Assembly (NCBI RefSeq): GCF_003031405.1
Contig: NZ_CP020469.1
Span: 868,001 to 932,000 of the forward strand
Length of the DNA: 64,000 nt
Source: Halomonas sp. 'Soap Lake #6'
GTDB taxonomy: Bacteria; Pseudomonadota; Gammaproteobacteria; Pseudomonadales; Halomonadaceae
Reading direction: 5' to 3'
This document shows positions 26,326 through 36,593 of the stretch, one piece after another. Numbering within the stretch: the stretch's first letter is position 1; the number at the start of each line of letters is the position of its first letter. The position numbers were made by a program, and so were the translations under genes. The notes beneath the pieces were generated by a model. The model worked only from the letters and a program-made list of their open reading frames with translations. It was not told the origin of the DNA and searched no databases.

Positions 26326-27630
26326 ATGTCCGAAGCTTTCAACGCAGAACGTTTAACGCGGCTATGTGATTTTCTGCGCCAGTCGCCTACACCATGGCAT
26401 GCAACACGCTGTATGTCGCAGCGTTTAGAGCAAGCGGGCTTTCTGCATTTAGATGAGATGGCGAACTGGCAGCTGGAGCCAGGAAAGCGCTACTACGTGA
26501 CGCGTAACGACTCTTCTGTTATTGCCTTCCAGTTGCCTGATAGCAAGTTAACCAGTCTGCGTATGTTGGGTGCTCATACTGATAGTCCAGGACTGCACTT
26601 GAAGCCTAACGCTACTCAGTATGCAGCAGGCTGGTTGCAGTTAGGGGTGCAGGTGTATGGTGGGGTCCTGTTGTCTCCTTGGTTTGATCGTGACTTGGGC
26701 CTGGCGGGCCGAGTTCATGTGCGTCATGCCGATGGGCGTTTAGAAAGCGTGTTGTTAAATGTTGATCGCCCGATTGCGATGATCCCCAGTTTGGCCATAC
26801 ATATGGATCGCGATGTGAATGCTGGGCGGGTGATTAACCCGCAAACCCAGATGTCGCCGGTGCTGCTGCAGAGTGATACTTCTCAGCTAAACGATCTGAT
26901 TGGTCAGTGGCTTGAGGAGCAGCATGGCCTGCGTGCCGTAGAAGTAGTGGATTTTGAGCTGGGTTTCTATGATGTTCAGCCGCCGTCGTTGGTTGGCCTG
27001 CATCAGGAGTTGGTTGCTAGTGCCCGGCTGGATAATCTGTTGTCCTGCTTTGTTGGGTTAGAAGCGTTGCTTGAGTGTGATGCAAGCCAGGGGGCTTTGC
27101 TGGTTGCAAATGACCACGAAGAGGTGGGTAGTGCTAGTGCTTGTGGTGCCCAGGGGCCGTTTTTAGGCGATGTGCTCAAGCGTTTAAATGCTCAAGTGGG
27201 AGGAGGCTCTGAAGAGTCGCTGATTCAGTTGATTCAGTCCTCGTTGATGATCTCCTGCGATAATGCCCACGCATTGCATCCAAACTTTCAGGATAAGCAT
27301 GATGAACGCCATGGTCCTGCAATTAACGGCGGTCCTGTTATTAAAGTGAACGCTAGTCAGCGCTATGCCACTAACAGTGTCACGGGGGCGCTGTTCCGTG
27401 ACGTGTGCCGTGAAGCAGGCGTGCCGGTGCAGACGTTCGTGACTCGGGCGGACATGGGGTGTGGTAGCACGATTGGGCCAATTACCGCGACGGAAGTGGG
27501 TGTGCCAACGATTGATGTTGGGCTTCCGCAGTGGGCGATGCACTCCATTCGTGAGACTGCAGGTACAAAAGATGTCGATTACCTAACTCAGGCGCTAACG
27601 GTGTTCTTGAACCGCCATACGCTGCGCTAG
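26326..27630 (+). CDS. apeB: M18-family aminopeptidase
   Basis: A 434-residue metallo-aminopeptidase of the aspartyl aminopeptidase family. GAHTDSPGLHLKP supplies the first metal histidine and bridging aspartate, NDHEEVGSASACGAQGP the catalytic glutamate pair, and DMGCGSTIGP with PQWAMHSIRE the C-terminal metal site. It is predicted to remove N-terminal acidic residues in the cytoplasm. ATG 26326 is preferred because GAGG lies seven bases upstream; the in-frame ATG at 26314 has no such site. It is monocistronic, ending at a strong terminator. Confidence 0.93.
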   Translation: MSEAFNAERLTRLCDFLRQSPTPWHATRCMSQRLEQAGFLHLDEMANWQLEPGKRYYVTRNDSSVIAFQLPDSKLTSLRMLGAHTDSPGLHLKPNATQYAAGWLQLGVQVYGGVLLSPWFDRDLGLAGRVHVRHADGRLESVLLNVDRPIAMIPSLAIHMDRDVNAGRVINPQTQMSPVLLQSDTSQLNDLIGQWLEEQHGLRAVEVVDFELGFYDVQPPSLVGLHQELVASARLDNLLSCFVGLEALLECDASQGALLVANDHEEVGSASACGAQGPFLGDVLKRLNAQVGGGSEESLIQLIQSSLMISCDNAHALHPNFQDKHDERHGPAINGGPVIKVNASQRYATNSVTGALFRDVCREAGVPVQTFVTRADMGCGSTIGPITATEVGVPTIDVGLPQWAMHSIRETAGTKDVDYLTQALTVFLNRHTLR

Positions 27631-27647
27631 TGCTGTAGAACGAAAAA

Positions 27648-27670
27648 GGCCGCTGACAGTGTCAGCGGCC
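27648..27670. terminator. Bidirectional intrinsic terminator after apeB
   Basis: GGCCGCTGAC (27648-27657) and GTCAGCGGCC (27661-27670) form a perfect ten-pair stem with a three-base loop, flanked by AAAAA and TTT. It lies between convergent apeB and tRNA-Met and can serve both. Confidence 0.92.
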
Positions 27671-27684
27671 TTTCAGTATTCGTT

Positions 27685-27761
27685 TGGTGGCTACGCCCTG
27701 ATTTGAACAGGGGACCCCATCATTATGAGTGATGTGCTCTAACCAGCTGAGCTACGTAGCC
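27685..27761 (-). tRNA. Elongator tRNA-Met (CAT)
   Basis: A 77-base tRNA with encoded CCA. On the minus strand it starts GGCTACGTAGCTCAGC, has anticodon loop CTCATAA, and ends CGTAGCCACCA. The paired GGCTACG/CGTAGCC acceptor and the overall sequence match the elongator rather than the initiator tRNA-Met or tRNA-Ile2. Confidence 0.96.
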
Positions 27762-27776
27762 ATTCAACGGGGGCGA

Positions 27777-27805
27777 ATGATACTCAGTGTTTCACCACCC
27801 GTCAA
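27777..27805 (-). promoter_or_regulatory. Sigma-70 promoter of tRNA-Met
   Basis: On the minus strand TTGACG (27800-27805) and TATCAT (27777-27782) are separated by 17 bases and end 15 bp before the tRNA. The promoter lies in the short gap after ychF, so tRNA-Met need not depend on ychF transcription. Confidence 0.8.
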
Positions 27806-27821
27806 GTGTTTCTTTTGATGG

Positions 27822-28913
27822 TTAAACGTTAAAGCGGAAATGGATCACGTCGCCATCTTTCACGATGTACTCTTTGCCTTCTAAGCGCCACTTACCGGCA
27901 TCCTTGGCTCCTTGCTCGCCGCCAAGAGAGACGAAGTCGTCATATGCGATGACTTCTGCGCGAATAAAGCCTTTCTGGAAATCCGTGTGAATTACGCCCG
28001 CTGCTTCCGGTGCGCTAGCGCCTTGCTTAACTGTCCAGGCGCGGACTTCTTTCACACCAGCAGTAAAGTAGGTCTGCAGGCCTAGTAGGGCGTAGCCTGC
28101 ACGAATCACGCGGTCTAATCCCGGCTCTTCCATGCCCATTTCGGCTAAGAACATGCTGCGCTCTTCGTCGTCCAGCTCGGCAATTTCTGCTTCTAACTGA
28201 TTGCATACTGGCACGACCACCGCGCCTTCTTCAGCGGCAATCTCTTTGACGATATCTAGGTAAGGGTTGCTCTCGAAACCATCTTCATTGACGTTGGCAA
28301 TGTACATGGTGGGTTTGAGTGTTAAGAACCCAAAGCTCTTTACCTGGCGCTTTTCATCGTCTGAGAGGTCAAAGCTGCGCAGTGGCTGGCCTTCAGCTAA
28401 GTGGGGCTGGATTTTATCTAGCACGGCCTTGGTGGCGATGGCATCTTTGTCGCCGCCTTTCACGGATCGAACCAGGCGCTGGCTGGCTTTCTCAACGGTA
28501 TCCAAGTCGGCAAGCGCCAGCTCAATGTTGATGGTTTCGATATCCGCGCGTGGATCGACCTGATTAGCGACATGAATAACGTTATCGTTATCAAAACAGC
28601 GTACTACATGGGCGATAGCCTGGGTTTCGCGAATATTGGCCAGGAATTTGTTGCCTAGCCCTTCACCTTTGGAGGCGCCGGCCACTAAGCCTGCAATATC
28701 CACAAACTCCATCGTGGTCGGCAGCACTTTTTGTGGCTTGACGATTTCAGCAAGCTTATCAAGACGGGGGTCAGGCATTGGGACGATGCCTACATTGGGC
28801 TCAATGGTGCAGAACGGAAAGTTTTCTGCATCAATGCCTGACTTCGTTAATGCATTGAAAAGCGTGGATTTGCCTACGTTGGGTAGACCGACGATGCCAC
28901 AGTTAAAGCCCAT
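27822..28913 (-). CDS. ychF: Redox-regulated ATPase YchF (OLA1 family)
   Basis: A 363-residue Obg-family P-loop protein of exactly the usual length. It starts [20 protein letters not shown], with Walker A followed by [20 protein letters not shown] (G3), and has a C-terminal TGS domain. YchF prefers ATP over GTP, binds ribosomes and modulates the oxidative stress response. ATG 28913 is fixed by the family N-terminus; the open frame runs upstream without similarity. It lies behind pth on the same strand, the standard pairing. Confidence 0.96.
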   Translation of the reverse strand: MGFNCGIVGLPNVGKSTLFNALTKSGIDAENFPFCTIEPNVGIVPMPDPRLDKLAEIVKPQKVLPTTMEFVDIAGLVAGASKGEGLGNKFLANIRETQAIAHVVRCFDNDNVIHVANQVDPRADIETINIELALADLDTVEKASQRLVRSVKGGDKDAIATKAVLDKIQPHLAEGQPLRSFDLSDDEKRQVKSFGFLTLKPTMYIANVNEDGFESNPYLDIVKEIAAEEGAVVVPVCNQLEAEIAELDDEERSMFLAEMGMEEPGLDRVIRAGYALLGLQTYFTAGVKEVRAWTVKQGASAPEAAGVIHTDFQKGFIRAEVIAYDDFVSLGGEQGAKDAGKWRLEGKEYIVKDGDVIHFRFNV

Positions 28914-29008
28914 AAGTTGCTTCCTGGCCGCTGGGGCGGCGCCATTAACGAGGCGCTTGCCCAAATTGAAAAAGAAGGTGCTAAAAGCGTGTACTTTTAA
29001 GTGTGCCG

Positions 29009-29590
29009 CTATTTTACGCTATGCAGGCGGTTCATGGCTTTGGCCCATTCGCCGGATAGCGCAAAAGGTAGAGTAGCTTGGCACTCGTCCAAGGCGCGTT
29101 CAATGGCTTCCAGCTCGACTTTCCCTGGGCGGCCAAGCACATAGTTAGTGACCTGGCGTGCTTCGCCGGGGTGGCCGATGCCAACACGAACGCGGTGAAA
29201 CTGGTTTTGGTTGCCTAGTGCGCTAATGATATCGCGTAGGCCATTATGACCGCCGTGGCCGCCGCCAGTCTTATAGCGGGCTTGCCCAGGAGGTAAGTCC
29301 AGTTCATCGTGAACAACTAGCAGGTTTTCGGGCGCTAGCTTAAAAAACTGAACCAGCGCTGCCACCGCAGCGCCGCTGCGATTCATAAAGGTGGTGGGGT
29401 TGAGCAGGTGTATGTCCTGTTCGCCAATGCGTGCTTTGGCGTAGAGACCCAAAAACTTTTTCTCAGGACGAAGCTCTGTATGGGCGCTGCGGGCAATGGC
29501 ATCCACCAGCCAAAAACCAGCGTTGTGGCGTGTGGCTTCATACTCTGGACCGGGGTTTCCTAGTCCGATAATGGCCGTTACCTGGCTCAT
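29009..29590 (-). CDS. pth: Peptidyl-tRNA hydrolase
   Basis: A 193-residue enzyme of standard length. [20 protein letters not shown] contains the catalytic histidine and the N-P-G signature; [20 protein letters not shown] and [13 protein letters not shown] are further conserved blocks. It cleaves peptidyl-tRNAs that drop off ribosomes. It follows rplY, from which it is separated by a strong terminator, so it probably has its own promoter in the 181-bp gap. Confidence 0.97.
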   Translation of the reverse strand: MSQVTAIIGLGNPGPEYEATRHNAGFWLVDAIARSAHTELRPEKKFLGLYAKARIGEQDIHLLNPTTFMNRSGAAVAALVQFFKLAPENLLVVHDELDLPPGQARYKTGGGHGGHNGLRDIISALGNQNQFHRVRVGIGHPGEARQVTNYVLGRPGKVELEAIERALDECQATLPFALSGEWAKAMNRLHSVK

Positions 29591-29655
29591 TTTCCCGCCT
29601 CCAAAACGTCTGGGAGAAATTTTGACATCGTGTCAGCGGCTGGCAGGCCGCAAAA

Positions 29656-29683
29656 AAAATCAAGCGCCGAGGCGCTTGATTTT
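29656..29683 (-). terminator. Intrinsic terminator of the prs-rplY transcript
   Basis: GGCGCTTGATTTT (29671-29683) and AAAATCAAGCGCC (29656-29668) are perfectly complementary and are separated by two bases. Reading on the minus strand the stem ends in TTTTTTTT, a classical terminator. It lies about 90 bp after the rplY stop. Confidence 0.93.
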
Positions 29684-29771
29684 AGCATTCTTGGGCAATG
29701 AGGGTAGCCCAAGCTCAGCACTGCTTGGTGGAGTATGTTTAATCAATCCACAAGGTGCTGACTACCAGAGC

Positions 29772-30404
29772 TTACTCAGCGCTGGCTTCTTCTTCGCCTT
29801 CTTCTTCATCGCCGCCGCCGCGCACTTTCACTTTGGTGATGCTAAGAACGGCATTGTCATGCTCTTCGCCATGGGACAGGTCAACAGAAGTGACGCCGGC
29901 CGGCAGGGTCAGGTCAGACAGGTGCAGGGTTGTGCCCAGCTCAACTTTGCTGATGTCAACTTCCAGGAAGTCAGGAAGGTCTTTCGGCAAACAGCTGATA
30001 GCCACTTCGTTAGCCAGGACGTGCAGTTCGCCGCCTTGGTCTTTGATGCCAACACACTTGTCTTCATTAAGAACGTGCAGCGGCACGTTAATAGTGATGG
30101 CGTGGGTAGCATCAACACGCATGAAGTCAGCGTGAGTAAGAAGCGGTTTGAACGGGTGACGCTGCAGGTCACGAACAACCACTTGCTCTTCAGTGCCGTC
30201 GATAACCAGTTGGATTACCGAAGAGAAGAAGGACTCGTCTTCAATCGCTTTGTAGAACGCAGTTTTTTCTACAGAAATTGACTGTGCACCTTTCTCACCG
30301 CCGTATACAACGGCCGGTACTTGTTGGTTCGCACGACGCAGGCGGCGGCTCGCACCTTTCCCCAGGTCGTTACGAACGCTGGCTTTCAGGATAAAATCAG
30401 ACAT
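29772..30404 (-). CDS. rplY: 50S ribosomal protein L25 (CTC type)
   Basis: A 210-residue L25 of the long TL5/CTC form. The N-terminal 95 residues are the 5S rRNA-binding domain ([20 protein letters not shown]), followed by a beta-rich CTC domain and an acidic Glu-rich tail ([15 protein letters not shown]). Short-form L25, as in E. coli, is only about 94 residues. AGAGG precedes ATG 30404. It lies behind prs, the usual order in pseudomonads and relatives. Confidence 0.95.
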   Translation of the reverse strand: MSDFILKASVRNDLGKGASRRLRRANQQVPAVVYGGEKGAQSISVEKTAFYKAIEDESFFSSVIQLVIDGTEEQVVVRDLQRHPFKPLLTHADFMRVDATHAITINVPLHVLNEDKCVGIKDQGGELHVLANEVAISCLPKDLPDFLEVDISKVELGTTLHLSDLTLPAGVTSVDLSHGEEHDNAVLSITKVKVRGGGDEEEGEEEASAE

Positions 30405-30501
30405 GTAATTTGCCTCTTGGTTTAAGTAAGGAAGCATTCGCCGACCGCGACCAGGCGACGACGCTTCCAGGGCCCCGGTAGGGGGCTGTGACGTCAGACG
30501 A

Positions 30502-31443
30502 TTAGTGGAACATCGCGCTAACGGATTCCTCGTTGCTAACCCGGCGGATCGCTTCCGCAATCAGGCCAGCAACGCTCAGCTGGCGAATTTTCCCACTCCG
30601 ACGTGCATAGTCAGAGAGTGGGATAGTGTCGGTCACGACGACTTCATCCAGCACAGAGTTCGTGATGTTGTCGACCGCAGGGCCAGACAATATCGGGTGT
30701 GTTGCATAGGCCACGACGCGGGCGGCGCCATGGTCTTTTAGTGCTTCGCCGGCTTTACATAGCGTGCCAGCAGTATCAATCATGTCATCGACGACCACGC
30801 ATGTGCGGCCTTCGATTTCGCCAATGATATGCATGACTTGGGCCTGGTTAGCCTGGGGGCGACGCTTATCAATAATTGCCAGATCTGCGTTTAGCTGCTT
30901 GGCAATAGCGCGAGCGCGAACAACGCCACCTACATCGGGCGATACCACTACGAGGTCGTCGTAGTTTTGGCGCTCAATGTCGTCAAGCAAAATGGGCGAG
31001 CCATAAACGTTATCAACCGGCACGTCGAAGAAACCCTGGATTTGGTCGGCGTGCAGATCCATGGTCATAACGCGGTCAACGCCGCCTTTCACCATCATGT
31101 CAGCGACAACTTTTGCTGAGATGGGAACGCGGGCGGAGCGTACACGACGATCTTGGCGAGCGTAGCCAAAATAAGGAACTACCGCGGTAATCCGAGCGGC
31201 TGAGGCGCGACGCAGTGCATCGACCATCAGGATCAGTTCCATCAGGTTGTCATTCGTAGGTGCACAGGTGGATTGAAGGATGAAGACATCCTTACCACGC
31301 ACGTTCTCATTGATCTCGACCGCGATTTCGCCGTCGCTAAATTGACCAACCGTCGCATTACCCATACGGCTGTCTAAGCTCTCGGCAATCTTTTGAGCGA
31401 GTTCGGGATTGGCATTCCCGGTGAAAACCATCAATTTTGACAC
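30502..31443 (-). CDS. prs: Ribose-phosphate pyrophosphokinase
   Basis: A 313-residue PRPP synthase. [31 protein letters not shown] and the PRPP loop [13 protein letters not shown] are the defining motifs. It makes phosphoribosyl pyrophosphate for nucleotide, His and Trp synthesis. The start is GTG 31443 ([10 protein letters not shown]), which keeps the length in register with E. coli Prs; an in-frame ATG four codons later is an alternative. It is preceded by tRNA-Gln and followed by rplY. Confidence 0.96.
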   Translation of the reverse strand: MSKLMVFTGNANPELAQKIAESLDSRMGNATVGQFSDGEIAVEINENVRGKDVFILQSTCAPTNDNLMELILMVDALRRASAARITAVVPYFGYARQDRRVRSARVPISAKVVADMMVKGGVDRVMTMDLHADQIQGFFDVPVDNVYGSPILLDDIERQNYDDLVVVSPDVGGVVRARAIAKQLNADLAIIDKRRPQANQAQVMHIIGEIEGRTCVVVDDMIDTAGTLCKAGEALKDHGAARVVAYATHPILSGPAVDNITNSVLDEVVVTDTIPLSDYARRSGKIRQLSVAGLIAEAIRRVSNEESVSAMFH

Positions 31444-31501
31444 GCGCAGCCACCTTTGCAGTGTTGGGAATCAGGGGAGAAAACGCAGATCATAATTAGG
31501 C

Positions 31502-31576
31502 TGGCTGGGGTACCAGGATTCGAACCTGGGAATGCCGATACCAAAAACCGGTGCCTTACCACTTGGCGATACCCCA
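31502..31576 (-). tRNA. tRNA-Gln (TTG)
   Basis: A 75-base tRNA with encoded CCA. On the minus strand it starts TGGGGTATCGCCAAG, has TTG as anticodon within GGTTTTTGGTATC, and ends ACCCCAGCCA. It sits between ispE and prs, a location conserved in many gammaproteobacteria, and may be cut from an ispE-prs transcript. Confidence 0.97.
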
Positions 31577-31607
31577 GCAATAAACCTAATGCGATGACCG
31601 GGCGCTT

Positions 31608-32495
31608 TCAGCAGCCCAGAGCATCTTGTAGGGGGGAAGCGTTGAGTCCGCGTGCTACCCACGCCTGCCAGTGTTGATGCGTCTGTTGATGCATCAATTC
31701 AGCGACAACAGTTTGTGCGGCTTGCTGTGAATCAAAGGCCGCAAACAAACAGGCGCCGGTACCGGTCAGTCGACTAGGTGCATACTGCGCGAGCCAGTCA
31801 AGGGCTACCGCAATGGGCGGGTAGCGTTTTTTGACAGTAGCTTCGCAGTCGTTACGCCACTCTGACGCTCCCCCCTGCAATGCGCGCGCCATAGTAATGG
31901 GGTGGCTGTCGCGTGTCAATTCTGGGTCTTGGAAGATAGCTGGTGTCGCAACACTTACGCCAGGGTGAATGACCACGAACCAGGGAGTGTCCAGTGTTAC
32001 CGAGGTGAGTTTTTCACCTACACCTTCTGCCCAGGCACTATGTCCATGCACAAAGATGGGGACGTCAGCACCTAACGTCAGCCCAAGCTTGGCTAGCTCA
32101 GCCTTGGTAAGGCCAAGCTGCCATAAATGGTTAAGCCCCATCAGCACCGTTGCTGCATTAGAGCTCCCGCCACCGAGGCCGCCGCCCATGGGCAGGTTTT
32201 TGTCAATGCTAATAGATGTGCCTAAACGCGTACCACTTGCTTGCTGAAGAAGCCGCGCTGCTCGCACAATCAGGTTGTCATCGTGGGCGACGCCGGCAAT
32301 AGCGTTGGTAAGCTCAATGACGCCGTCGTGGCGAGGTGAAAAGTGAAGCTGGTCGCATAGGTCGATAAACTGAAAAATGGTCTGCAGTTCGTGGTAGCCG
32401 TCTTGACGACGGCCCACAATATGCAACATACGATTTAGCTTCCCGGGGGAGGGAAGCGTCAACGTAGAGGTTGGCATTAACATGGTGGCTGGCAT
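31608..32495 (-). CDS. ispE: 4-diphosphocytidyl-2-C-methyl-D-erythritol kinase
   Basis: A 295-residue GHMP kinase. LPSPGKLNRMLHIVGRRQDG is the N-terminal substrate motif and PMGGGLGGGSSNAATVL the ATP-binding glycine-rich loop; LTGTGACLFAAF is the third motif. It phosphorylates CDP-methylerythritol in the non-mevalonate isoprenoid pathway. ATG 32495 lies 20 bp after the lolB stop. ATGs at codons 5 and 7 are alternatives. Confidence 0.95.
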   Translation of the reverse strand: MPATMLMPTSTLTLPSPGKLNRMLHIVGRRQDGYHELQTIFQFIDLCDQLHFSPRHDGVIELTNAIAGVAHDDNLIVRAARLLQQASGTRLGTSISIDKNLPMGGGLGGGSSNAATVLMGLNHLWQLGLTKAELAKLGLTLGADVPIFVHGHSAWAEGVGEKLTSVTLDTPWFVVIHPGVSVATPAIFQDPELTRDSHPITMARALQGGASEWRNDCEATVKKRYPPIAVALDWLAQYAPSRLTGTGACLFAAFDSQQAAQTVVAELMHQQTHQHWQAWVARGLNASPLQDALGC

Positions 32496-32515
32496 TCCGG
32501 CTCTCAGTCAGTGTG

Positions 32516-33223
32516 TCAGCTGTTGGAAGGACGCCACTGGTTGACCACCAGCGTAATACGCACATCGGCGTAGTTCATTACTAGTCGGCGGGGTAGCCAC
32601 ATGCCTTCTACCTGTTCCCAGTCGCGATAATCGATTTCCCAGCCATCTTGTTGAAGGTGATTGGGAAAACCAAGCTCATCTGTTTCTATCTGGTAGCTGG
32701 AGTGGTTACCAGGCAGGCCGCGAACCCAATCTGGCATAGCGCTAACTGGCAACGACCAGCCAAGCTGCTCTTCCATCAGTGACTCGGGGGTTTCTGCCTC
32801 AAAGCGGCCATCGCTGGTAGTGAGTGAGAAGCGCCCTTCTCGGCCTTCCAGCACGCTGCGGCCGCCACCGAATGGTCCGCTGATCAACATGCGGAAATAG
32901 TAGGGGTGCTGGTTCCAGTCTAAATTAGCGCTGGTATTTTCCTGGGGTGTCCTCAGCCCTGCTTTGCCCACCATCGTCCATGTGTCGAACGCCTCAACAT
33001 CGGCTTGCTGGCGTTCCCACTGGCCTGCTTGGCGGCCACTCTCATCAATCGGTACTTGGCTGGCACAACCGGCAATTACCAATAGGGCGGCGCTAGTGAT
33101 TAGTAGGCGTGCTGAGTGCGTAAGCTTGGAGCGTATCAGCTTAGGGAAGTAAGACGTAGTCAAGCGAGGCGTAGCCAGACGAAACTTGTCACAGTGGGAA
33201 AAAGCAGAGTGTTTGGTCAACAT
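32516..33223 (-). CDS. lolB: Outer-membrane lipoprotein receptor LolB
   Basis: A 235-residue lipoprotein. The lipobox is IAGC with the lipidated cysteine at position 53, followed by the LolB core (WTMVGKAGLRTP, then LISGPFGGG). LolB receives lipoproteins from LolA and inserts them in the outer membrane. ATG 33223 has GGAG seven bases upstream, so this start looks real, yet it places an unusually long basic segment of about 35 residues before the signal helix. The gene precedes ispE with a 20-bp gap. Confidence 0.9.
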   Translation of the reverse strand: MLTKHSAFSHCDKFRLATPRLTTSYFPKLIRSKLTHSARLLITSAALLVIAGCASQVPIDESGRQAGQWERQQADVEAFDTWTMVGKAGLRTPQENTSANLDWNQHPYYFRMLISGPFGGGRSVLEGREGRFSLTTSDGRFEAETPESLMEEQLGWSLPVSAMPDWVRGLPGNHSSYQIETDELGFPNHLQQDGWEIDYRDWEQVEGMWLPRRLVMNYADVRITLVVNQWRPSNS

Positions 33224-33290
33224 AAACTGGCTCCATGTCAGTGTTGCGTAAAGTCGGTACGGCTAATCGATGTGGTTAATAAAGTCGGCA

Positions 33291-35063
33291 TTAGGGTGTA
33301 CTGGATGGCGTTAGTTCAGGGAGACGCTCAAGCAGCTCATCGATTTGCGGGTGCTGTGAGGTGCGCTTACGTGCCTGCTGAAGTAGTCGACGTGCTTCAT
33401 CACTGCGCCCGAGAGCATGCAATACTTCGGCTAAATGCGCGACGACCTCTTGGTCGGGCATCTGCGCGTAAGCGCTTTCCAACCATGGTAGTGCTTCATC
33501 GGGCTTACCAAGCCGGAAGTATACCCAACCCATGCTATCAAGAATCGCTGGGTTGTTTGGGTCGGCTTCGTAGGCGCGTTCAATTAACTCACGGGCCTCC
33601 TCCAGTCGCTCTGGCACGTTAAGGTCAGCCAGTGTATAGCCCAGTGCATTCAGGGCCATGGCGTTGTTAGGCTCGGTGCGCAGTATCTGGCGCAAGTCCT
33701 GTTCCATGGCGTTGAAATCGCCCATTTCCCAGAAGCGCATCGCCCTTAAATATAGCAGGTTAGTGTCGTCGGGGGTGCGGGTAAGCTCCCGGTTTAACAG
33801 TGCTGTAGCATCATCCTGAAGTTCTAACTCGTCTAATAGCTGTACCTCTAACATCACTAGGTCGCCGAAATAGTCTTCATTACGCATCCGCTCAATACGC
33901 AGCAGTGCACGTGCATCAAGTAGGCGATCGTTTTCGATCAGCATGCGTGCTGCAGTGGCAAGAGCGGGTAGAAACTCGTCACCTTCGCTCACTTGGCGAT
34001 AGTAGAGCAGGGCATCATCTACTTCGCCTTGGGATTGGCTGATTGCCCCCAGTAGGTAATAGGCGATATTGGGAATATTACCTTGGCCAATAAGAGGCTG
34101 TAGCAACCGGTAGGCAGGCTCGCTATGACCCTCTTCCAGATAGAGCTGAGCAAGTGCGATGCGTAGATCCTGATTGCCACCGTGGTTTTCCAGCAGGCTG
34201 TTGGTTTGCACTTCGGCGGCGGCAATATTGTTAAGGCGGATTTCAGCCTGGGCAAGCATTAGCAAAAAGCGCACATCGTCGGGAGCTAGGTTTAGCCCTT
34301 GTCGCGCAGCGCGCTGGGCTGCTGGATGATCACCGCTTTCCAGGGCGAGACGCGCCTTGGCTAACCATAGTGATGTTGATTCAGGGTCCTGGCGGGCAAC
34401 TTGGTCCAGTCGCTGCTGAGCGCTTTGCAGGTTGCCAAGCGCGGTTTCAATGAGTGCAGTGCCAAGCAGTACGTCGCTGTGAAACTTAAGTTGGTCGGCG
34501 CCAGGTTGGTCAAGATGTGCCTGCAGAGGTTGCATCAGCAGGTGAAGAGGGGCTTCTTCGGCTATGGCAATTTCAGCAAAAGCCGCTATTTCTCCATTGC
34601 CACCTGCTTGAACTATCGCCAAGCGCTGCTCTAGGCTGTCATACCAATCACCGCGTTGCAGGGAAAGGGTCGCGAGTAGGCGGTTGGGGCCCTCTGCTTG
34701 AGGAGCTAGCTCTTGCCAGCGCAGCGCAGACGCTTCTATTAGCGCAATATCATTGCCAAACCGTGCGGCAAAGGTCGCGCGCTCGGCAAGTGCGGGTACG
34801 CCATAGCGCTGGGCAGCCTCCAGGTAGCCTTGGCTGGCGTAACGATAGTTACCCCGCTGACCAGCAAGTTCGGCAGCCAGCAGGGTGCGAAGTCCAGCAG
34901 CATCAAGCCCACGGGTAATGGGGGGCGCCGACTGCATGGGGTCGCCTGAAGAGGGCATTAACCCGTCCTCATAAAAAGAGGGCGTAGATTGGCAGCCGCT
35001 CATTAATAGCGTGGCGGCCAAAGGCAGCAGGGGTAAACCCGATAGTGTTGCGCGAAGGGGCAT
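33291..35063 (-). CDS. TPR-repeat outer-membrane lipoprotein
   Basis: A 590-residue protein with a lipoprotein signal (LPLLPLAATLLMSGC; Cys 24) and tetratricopeptide repeats from about residue 50 to the C-terminus, for example ALNALGYTLADLNVPERLEE and ILDSMGWVYFRLGKPDEALP. TPR proteins at this locus, divergent from hemA and upstream of lolB, are conserved in pseudomonads and relatives, but their partners are not well defined. Start ATG 35063 replaces a TTG five codons upstream. An envelope assembly scaffold role is inferred only from the fold and location. Confidence 0.87.
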   Translation of the reverse strand: MPLRATLSGLPLLPLAATLLMSGCQSTPSFYEDGLMPSSGDPMQSAPPITRGLDAAGLRTLLAAELAGQRGNYRYASQGYLEAAQRYGVPALAERATFAARFGNDIALIEASALRWQELAPQAEGPNRLLATLSLQRGDWYDSLEQRLAIVQAGGNGEIAAFAEIAIAEEAPLHLLMQPLQAHLDQPGADQLKFHSDVLLGTALIETALGNLQSAQQRLDQVARQDPESTSLWLAKARLALESGDHPAAQRAARQGLNLAPDDVRFLLMLAQAEIRLNNIAAAEVQTNSLLENHGGNQDLRIALAQLYLEEGHSEPAYRLLQPLIGQGNIPNIAYYLLGAISQSQGEVDDALLYYRQVSEGDEFLPALATAARMLIENDRLLDARALLRIERMRNEDYFGDLVMLEVQLLDELELQDDATALLNRELTRTPDDTNLLYLRAMRFWEMGDFNAMEQDLRQILRTEPNNAMALNALGYTLADLNVPERLEEARELIERAYEADPNNPAILDSMGWVYFRLGKPDEALPWLESAYAQMPDQEVVAHLAEVLHALGRSDEARRLLQQARKRTSQHPQIDELLERLPELTPSSTP

Positions 35064-35282
35064 GCGTTTCTCGATCAAGTGGCCGAGTGTTCAGCATAGC
35101 GGCTTGGCCGCCTGCGGCAAAGTGGTGTGCATCAGATCATGCTGTGCTGTGATAGAATATTTCACCTGGAAAAAGAGCAGCACCATTACAATTTCTTAAT
35201 GCTGTCTCTCTCTTTCGTAAGCCCGAGACACATAGACCGACAGTGACGTGACGACCGATCCACTAGCGAAGACGCATAACGC

Positions 35283-36593
35283 ATGACGCTTCTTGCCCTG
35301 GGAATAAATCATCGTACTGCCAGTGTGGCCGTGCGTGAACAGGTGGCTTTTACCCCGACGCAGCTCGAAAGTGCGTTGGTGGAACTGCGTAGCCTACCGC
35401 AAATCAACGAAGCAGCTGTGCTATCGACGTGCAACCGTACCGAGCTTTACTGCGTAACGGATGCCGCCGGGGAGCAGGCTGTGTTGGACTGGCTTGGGCG
35501 CTTTCATAATTTACGTGTCGAAGACCTTTCCCGTTGTGCTTACCACTATCTAGACAACGATGCTGCACGACATCTGATGCGTGTAGCAGTTGGCCTGGAC
35601 TCTATGGTGCTGGGCGAACCGCAAATACTTGGCCAGTTAAAGGAAGCGTATCAGCAGGCGCGCCAGGCAAATGGGTTAGGTGGTGAGTTAGAGCGCCTTT
35701 TTCAGCACACGTTTGCGGTAGCTAAACAAGTGCGTACAGAAACCGGCATTGGTAAAAACCCAGTGTCGGTAGCTTATGCTGCTGTGAGTATGGCCAGCCG
35801 TATTTTTGATGATTTTGGCCGTGCCAGAGCGCTGTTGATCGGAGCTGGTGAAACCATAGAACTGGTTGCCCGCCATCTTCATGAGGCGGGTGTGCGTCAG
35901 CTTACGGTGGCAAACCGTACCCGTGAGCGTGCAGAGCAAGTCTCTTCCCCATTGGGGGGCACTGCAATCACGCTGTCTGAAATCCCAGATGCCTTGGAGT
36001 ATGCCGATATCGTCATCTCCTCTACTGCCTCGCCACTGCCCATATTGGGTAAAGGGATGGTGGAGCGCGCGCTGAAAAAGCGTCGGCACCGTCCTGTGTT
36101 CATGGTGGATATTGCGGTGCCGAGGGATATCGAACCACAGGTAGGGGAGCTTGCCGATGTCTTTCTCTACACTGTTGATGATCTTGAAGAAGTTATCGAA
36201 GAGAATCGCCGTCATCGTCAGGTAGCTGCCGACCAAGCCGAGTCCCTGATTGAGCACGGTGTGGGGAGCTGGCTACACGAGCGTCGCATTCGTAAGGGCG
36301 GCGAGCTGATTCGCGACTACCGTCGCCACGGCGAGGCAATCCGTGACCACTCCCGCGAGCAGGCGCTTGAGCGTTTAGCCCGTGGTGAAGACCCTGCTAA
36401 AGTGATCGAGCGCTTAGCGCATCAATTAGCCAACCGCTTGATGCACCACCCAACGCTTGCGTTGCGAGAAGCTGCCTCTCAGGAAAACCACGAACTGCTT
36501 AATGCTGTGCCGCATTTATTGTTGCCTGCCAAACCTGCTTTTGAGCAGCCTGCGTGCTCGGTAAAACGCCAGAAGGATAATACACCCGCATGA
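35283..36593 (+). CDS. hemA: Glutamyl-tRNA reductase
   Basis: A 436-residue enzyme. It starts [19 protein letters not shown], the family N-terminus, and the catalytic cysteine is exactly C50 ([12 protein letters not shown]). [13 protein letters not shown] and the Rossmann segment [16 protein letters not shown] follow, and the C-terminus forms the long dimerisation helix. It reduces glutamyl-tRNA to glutamate-1-semialdehyde, the first committed step to tetrapyrroles. The 219-bp gap to the divergent TPR gene should hold its promoter. It overlaps prfA by four bases. Confidence 0.97.
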   Translation: MTLLALGINHRTASVAVREQVAFTPTQLESALVELRSLPQINEAAVLSTCNRTELYCVTDAAGEQAVLDWLGRFHNLRVEDLSRCAYHYLDNDAARHLMRVAVGLDSMVLGEPQILGQLKEAYQQARQANGLGGELERLFQHTFAVAKQVRTETGIGKNPVSVAYAAVSMASRIFDDFGRARALLIGAGETIELVARHLHEAGVRQLTVANRTRERAEQVSSPLGGTAITLSEIPDALEYADIVISSTASPLPILGKGMVERALKKRRHRPVFMVDIAVPRDIEPQVGELADVFLYTVDDLEEVIEENRRHRQVAADQAESLIEHGVGSWLHERRIRKGGELIRDYRRHGEAIRDHSREQALERLARGEDPAKVIERLAHQLANRLMHHPTLALREAASQENHELLNAVPHLLLPAKPAFEQPACSVKRQKDNTPA

